From JBDTRY01 sp039931435 (GTDB lineage: Bacteria; Acidobacteriota; Thermoanaerobaculia; Gp7-AA8): a stretch of DNA of 15,012 nt. The stretch spans positions 1 to 15,012 of the forward strand of contig JBDTRY010000077.1 of assembly GCA_039931435.1 (NCBI GenBank), in the 5' to 3' direction. A program made the position numbers and the translations under genes. Shown here one piece after another: positions 13,016 through 15,012 of this stretch. The notes below the pieces were generated by a model. The model was given only the letters and a program-made list of their open reading frames with translations. It was not told where the DNA came from and searched no databases. Each line of letters opens with the position of its first letter. Position 1 is the first letter of the stretch.

Positions 13016-15012
13016 ATGACGAATCGCCTGGCGAACGAGACCTCTCCTTATCTTCTTCAGCACGCGCACAACCCCGTGGACTGGTTTCCATGGGGCGAGG
13101 AGGCGTTCGCCAGAGCGCGCAGTGAGGACCGTCCGGTTTTCCTCTCCATAGGCTACTCCGCCTGCCACTGGTGTCACGTGATGGAGAGAGAGTCGTTCGA
13201 GAACGAGGAGATCGCCGCCATTCTCAATGAGCGATTCGTCTCCATCAAGGTTGACCGGGAGGAGCGCCCCGACATCGACTCCATCTACATGGAAGCGGTT
13301 CAACTGATGACCGGCCATGGCGGGTGGCCCATGTCCATGTTTCTCACGCCGGCAGCCGTTCCGTTTTACGGAGGAACCTACTTTCCACCCGACGACAGCA
13401 GGGGTATGCCGGGATTCAAGCGCGTGCTGATACAGCTTTCAGACGCCTATCACGAGCGGCGTCAGGAGGTCACGGATGCCGGCAGCGAAATTCTGTCGTC
13501 GCTGAACGGAGCCCTGCGAACTCCTCCCAGCGAGCATGCGGTGAGCGGCGATGCCCTGATAGCCGTGGCGGCGAAGATCGCTGCCGGATACGACCCCGTG
13601 AACGGGGGCTTCGGCGGCGCCCCGAAGTTTCCGCCTTCCATGACTCTCGAGTTTCTGGCGCAGATCGCTTCGTCCAACGCCGATATCGGATTGCGCGAGA
13701 TCGTAACGACGACTTTGAACAAGATGGCTCGCGGCGGAATCTACGACCAGGTTGGAGGAGGCTTTCATCGCTATTCCGTGGACGCCCGGTGGCTTGCTCC
13801 GCATTTCGAAAAAATGCTTTACGACAACGCCTTGCTGGCCCGGCTTTACACGCACGCCTGGCAGTGGACGAAGGATCCGTTCTACGCCGGGATCGCAAAC
13901 GAGATTCTCGGGTTCGTCAGCAGGGAGATGACCTCACCCGAGGGTGCCTTCTACTCGACGCTCGACGCCGACTCCGAGGGTGAGGAAGGCCGGTTCTACG
14001 TCTGGAGCCGCGCCGAAATCCTGGAAGTTCTGGGAGCGGAGGAGGGGCGTATTTTCGCTGCGCTCTACGACGCCACAGAACAGGGAAACTGGGAAAGAAA
14101 GAACATTCTCAATGTCCCGAGGGAGCCGCGGGCCGTCGCCGATGATTTCGGGATCACCCTCGAGGTTCTGATGGAGATCGGCGCCCGCGGGAAGTGCAAG
14201 CTTTACGGGCGGCGTGAAGAGCGTGTCCGTCCCGGCAGGGATGAGAAAGTGCTGTCTGGTTGGAACGGCTGGATGCTCTGCGCGTTTGCCGAGGCGGCGC
14301 TGGCCTTCGACAGCGAAAGCCATCGCCAGGCCGTGAGGCGGAATGCGGATTTCCTCATCGGCACGATGCTCGATGGAACGAGACTCTATCGAAGCTTCAA
14401 GGGCGGTGATCGCCGGATTTCCGGTCTGCTCGAGGACTACGCCGGCGTGGCCTGGGGATTGATCGGGGCCTTCGAGGCCACCCAGGAGCGAAGGTACCTG
14501 GACACTGCCCGTTTACTGGCCGGCGAAATCATAAGCCGGTTCAGTGACGACGAGCGCGGTGGATTTTTTGACACCCCGGTCGATCACGAGAAGCTCATCA
14601 CCAGACCGAGAGACACCTTTGACAACGCCACGCCTTCGGGGACGTCGATGGCCATTGACGTTCTGTTGAAGCTCGCCCTGTACTTTGGTGATGCCGGCCT
14701 GCAACGGGTGGCAGCGAAGGCCATCGATGCCTACTGGCCCGTGGCCCAGCGATACCCGTCGGGTTTTGGATTTTTCCTGTCGGCTGCGAACTGGAGCGTC
14801 TCCAGCCCTAAGGAACTGGCGCTGACCGGAGATCCTGCCGACAGCGGTTTTCAGCAGTTGCTGCGCGCCGCTGGTTCCGCTTACCTTCCTCATCGCGTGC
14901 TCGTGACCGGATCCGACTCCGATCTTCCCCTGATGGAGGGGCGTGCGGGGGAGGCAGTAGTGGCCTATGTCTGTTCGGGGTACGCCTGTCTGGAGCCAAC
15001 CGCGGATCCGGA
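13016..15012 (+). CDS. DUF255/YyaL-type thioredoxin-domain protein, 3' end outside window
   Basis: The frame is open from ATG 13016 to the window edge, 665 codons with no stop. The N-terminal thioredoxin-like domain (about 1-140) begins with the family signature LANETSPYLLQHAHNPVDW and carries CHWC at 50-53 in YSACHWCHVMERESFE, then GHGGWPMSMFLTP and PFYGGTYFPP. The rest resembles the (alpha/alpha)6 barrel of N-acylglucosamine-2-epimerase-like proteins: GGFGGAPKFPP, DQVGGGFHRYSVD, PHFEKMLYDNALL, LDADSEGEEGRFYVW, DEKVLSGWNGWM, LEDYA and DNATPSGTS. The family also includes human SPATA20; its biochemical role is not established. No signal peptide, so probably cytosolic. The last residues (CSGYACLEPTADP) resemble the C-terminal end of the family, so only a short tail should be missing. 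It lies 79 bp after xerC on the same strand. Confidence 0.93.
   Translation, partial: MTNRLANETSPYLLQHAHNPVDWFPWGEEAFARARSEDRPVFLSIGYSACHWCHVMERESFENEEIAAILNERFVSIKVDREERPDIDSIYMEAVQLMTGHGGWPMSMFLTPAAVPFYGGTYFPPDDSRGMPGFKRVLIQLSDAYHERRQEVTDAGSEILSSLNGALRTPPSEHAVSGDALIAVAAKIAAGYDPVNGGFGGAPKFPPSMTLEFLAQIASSNADIGLREIVTTTLNKMARGGIYDQVGGGFHRYSVDARWLAPHFEKMLYDNALLARLYTHAWQWTKDPFYAGIANEILGFVSREMTSPEGAFYSTLDADSEGEEGRFYVWSRAEILEVLGAEEGRIFAALYDATEQGNWERKNILNVPREPRAVADDFGITLEVLMEIGARGKCKLYGRREERVRPGRDEKVLSGWNGWMLCAFAEAALAFDSESHRQAVRRNADFLIGTMLDGTRLYRSFKGGDRRISGLLEDYAGVAWGLIGAFEATQERRYLDTARLLAGEIISRFSDDERGGFFDTPVDHEKLITRPRDTFDNATPSGTSMAIDVLLKLALYFGDAGLQRVAAKAIDAYWPVAQRYPSGFGFFLSAANWSVSSPKELALTGDPADSGFQQLLRAAGSAYLPHRVLVTGSDSDLPLMEGRAGEAVVAYVCSGYACLEPTADP

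Overview
The window is GC-rich by eye and looks like ordinary chromosome from a free-living bacterium. It is densely packed, mostly on the minus strand, and uses ATGA overlaps and Shine-Dalgarno sites. Three traits fit Acidobacteriota or a similar GC-rich deep-branching phylum: a two-subunit glycine decarboxylase P protein (gcvPA/gcvPB), a long isocitrate dehydrogenase of Thermus/Rickettsia type, and intergenic REP-like repeats with a TGTCATCC(C/T)GA core. That placement is inference only. I see no phage, transposase, CRISPR, rRNA or tRNA.

Layout. 1-1446 (minus) is isocitrate dehydrogenase. 1562-3651 (minus) is a cassette of ECF sigma factor, zinc-finger anti-sigma factor and a membrane protein with a bactofilin-like N-terminus; the first two overlap by ATGA. 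3808-5059 (plus) holds prmC, the release-factor glutamine methyltransferase, and a HIT-family hydrolase. 5068-6912 (minus) is an AI-2E/PerM-family membrane protein with a C-terminal domain resembling the CarH/MerR-type cobalamin-binding module but without its ligand residues. 7031-11893 (minus) is the glycine cleavage system in the order gcvT, gcvH, about 440 bp of repeats, gcvPA, gcvPB. 12019-12936 (plus) is xerC. 13016 to the window end (plus) is a DUF255/YyaL thioredoxin-domain protein cut off by the edge.

How the genes work together. GcvT, GcvH and GcvPA/PB, with a lipoamide dehydrogenase not present here, oxidise glycine to CO2, ammonia and methylene-tetrahydrofolate. The gene set is split by a repeat-rich spacer, and a good sigma-70-like promoter sits just before gcvPA, so the P subunits probably have their own transcription start. 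The sigma/anti-sigma pair probably senses an envelope signal. The membrane protein after it is a candidate target or partner. PrmC and XerC are housekeeping genes.

The most noteworthy items are the transporter with the degenerate cobalamin-type domain, the repeat cluster with a 27-bp two-bulge stem between gcvH and gcvPA, and the TTG start of gcvPA supported by its ribosome-binding site and promoter. I found no convincing undescribed multi-gene system.
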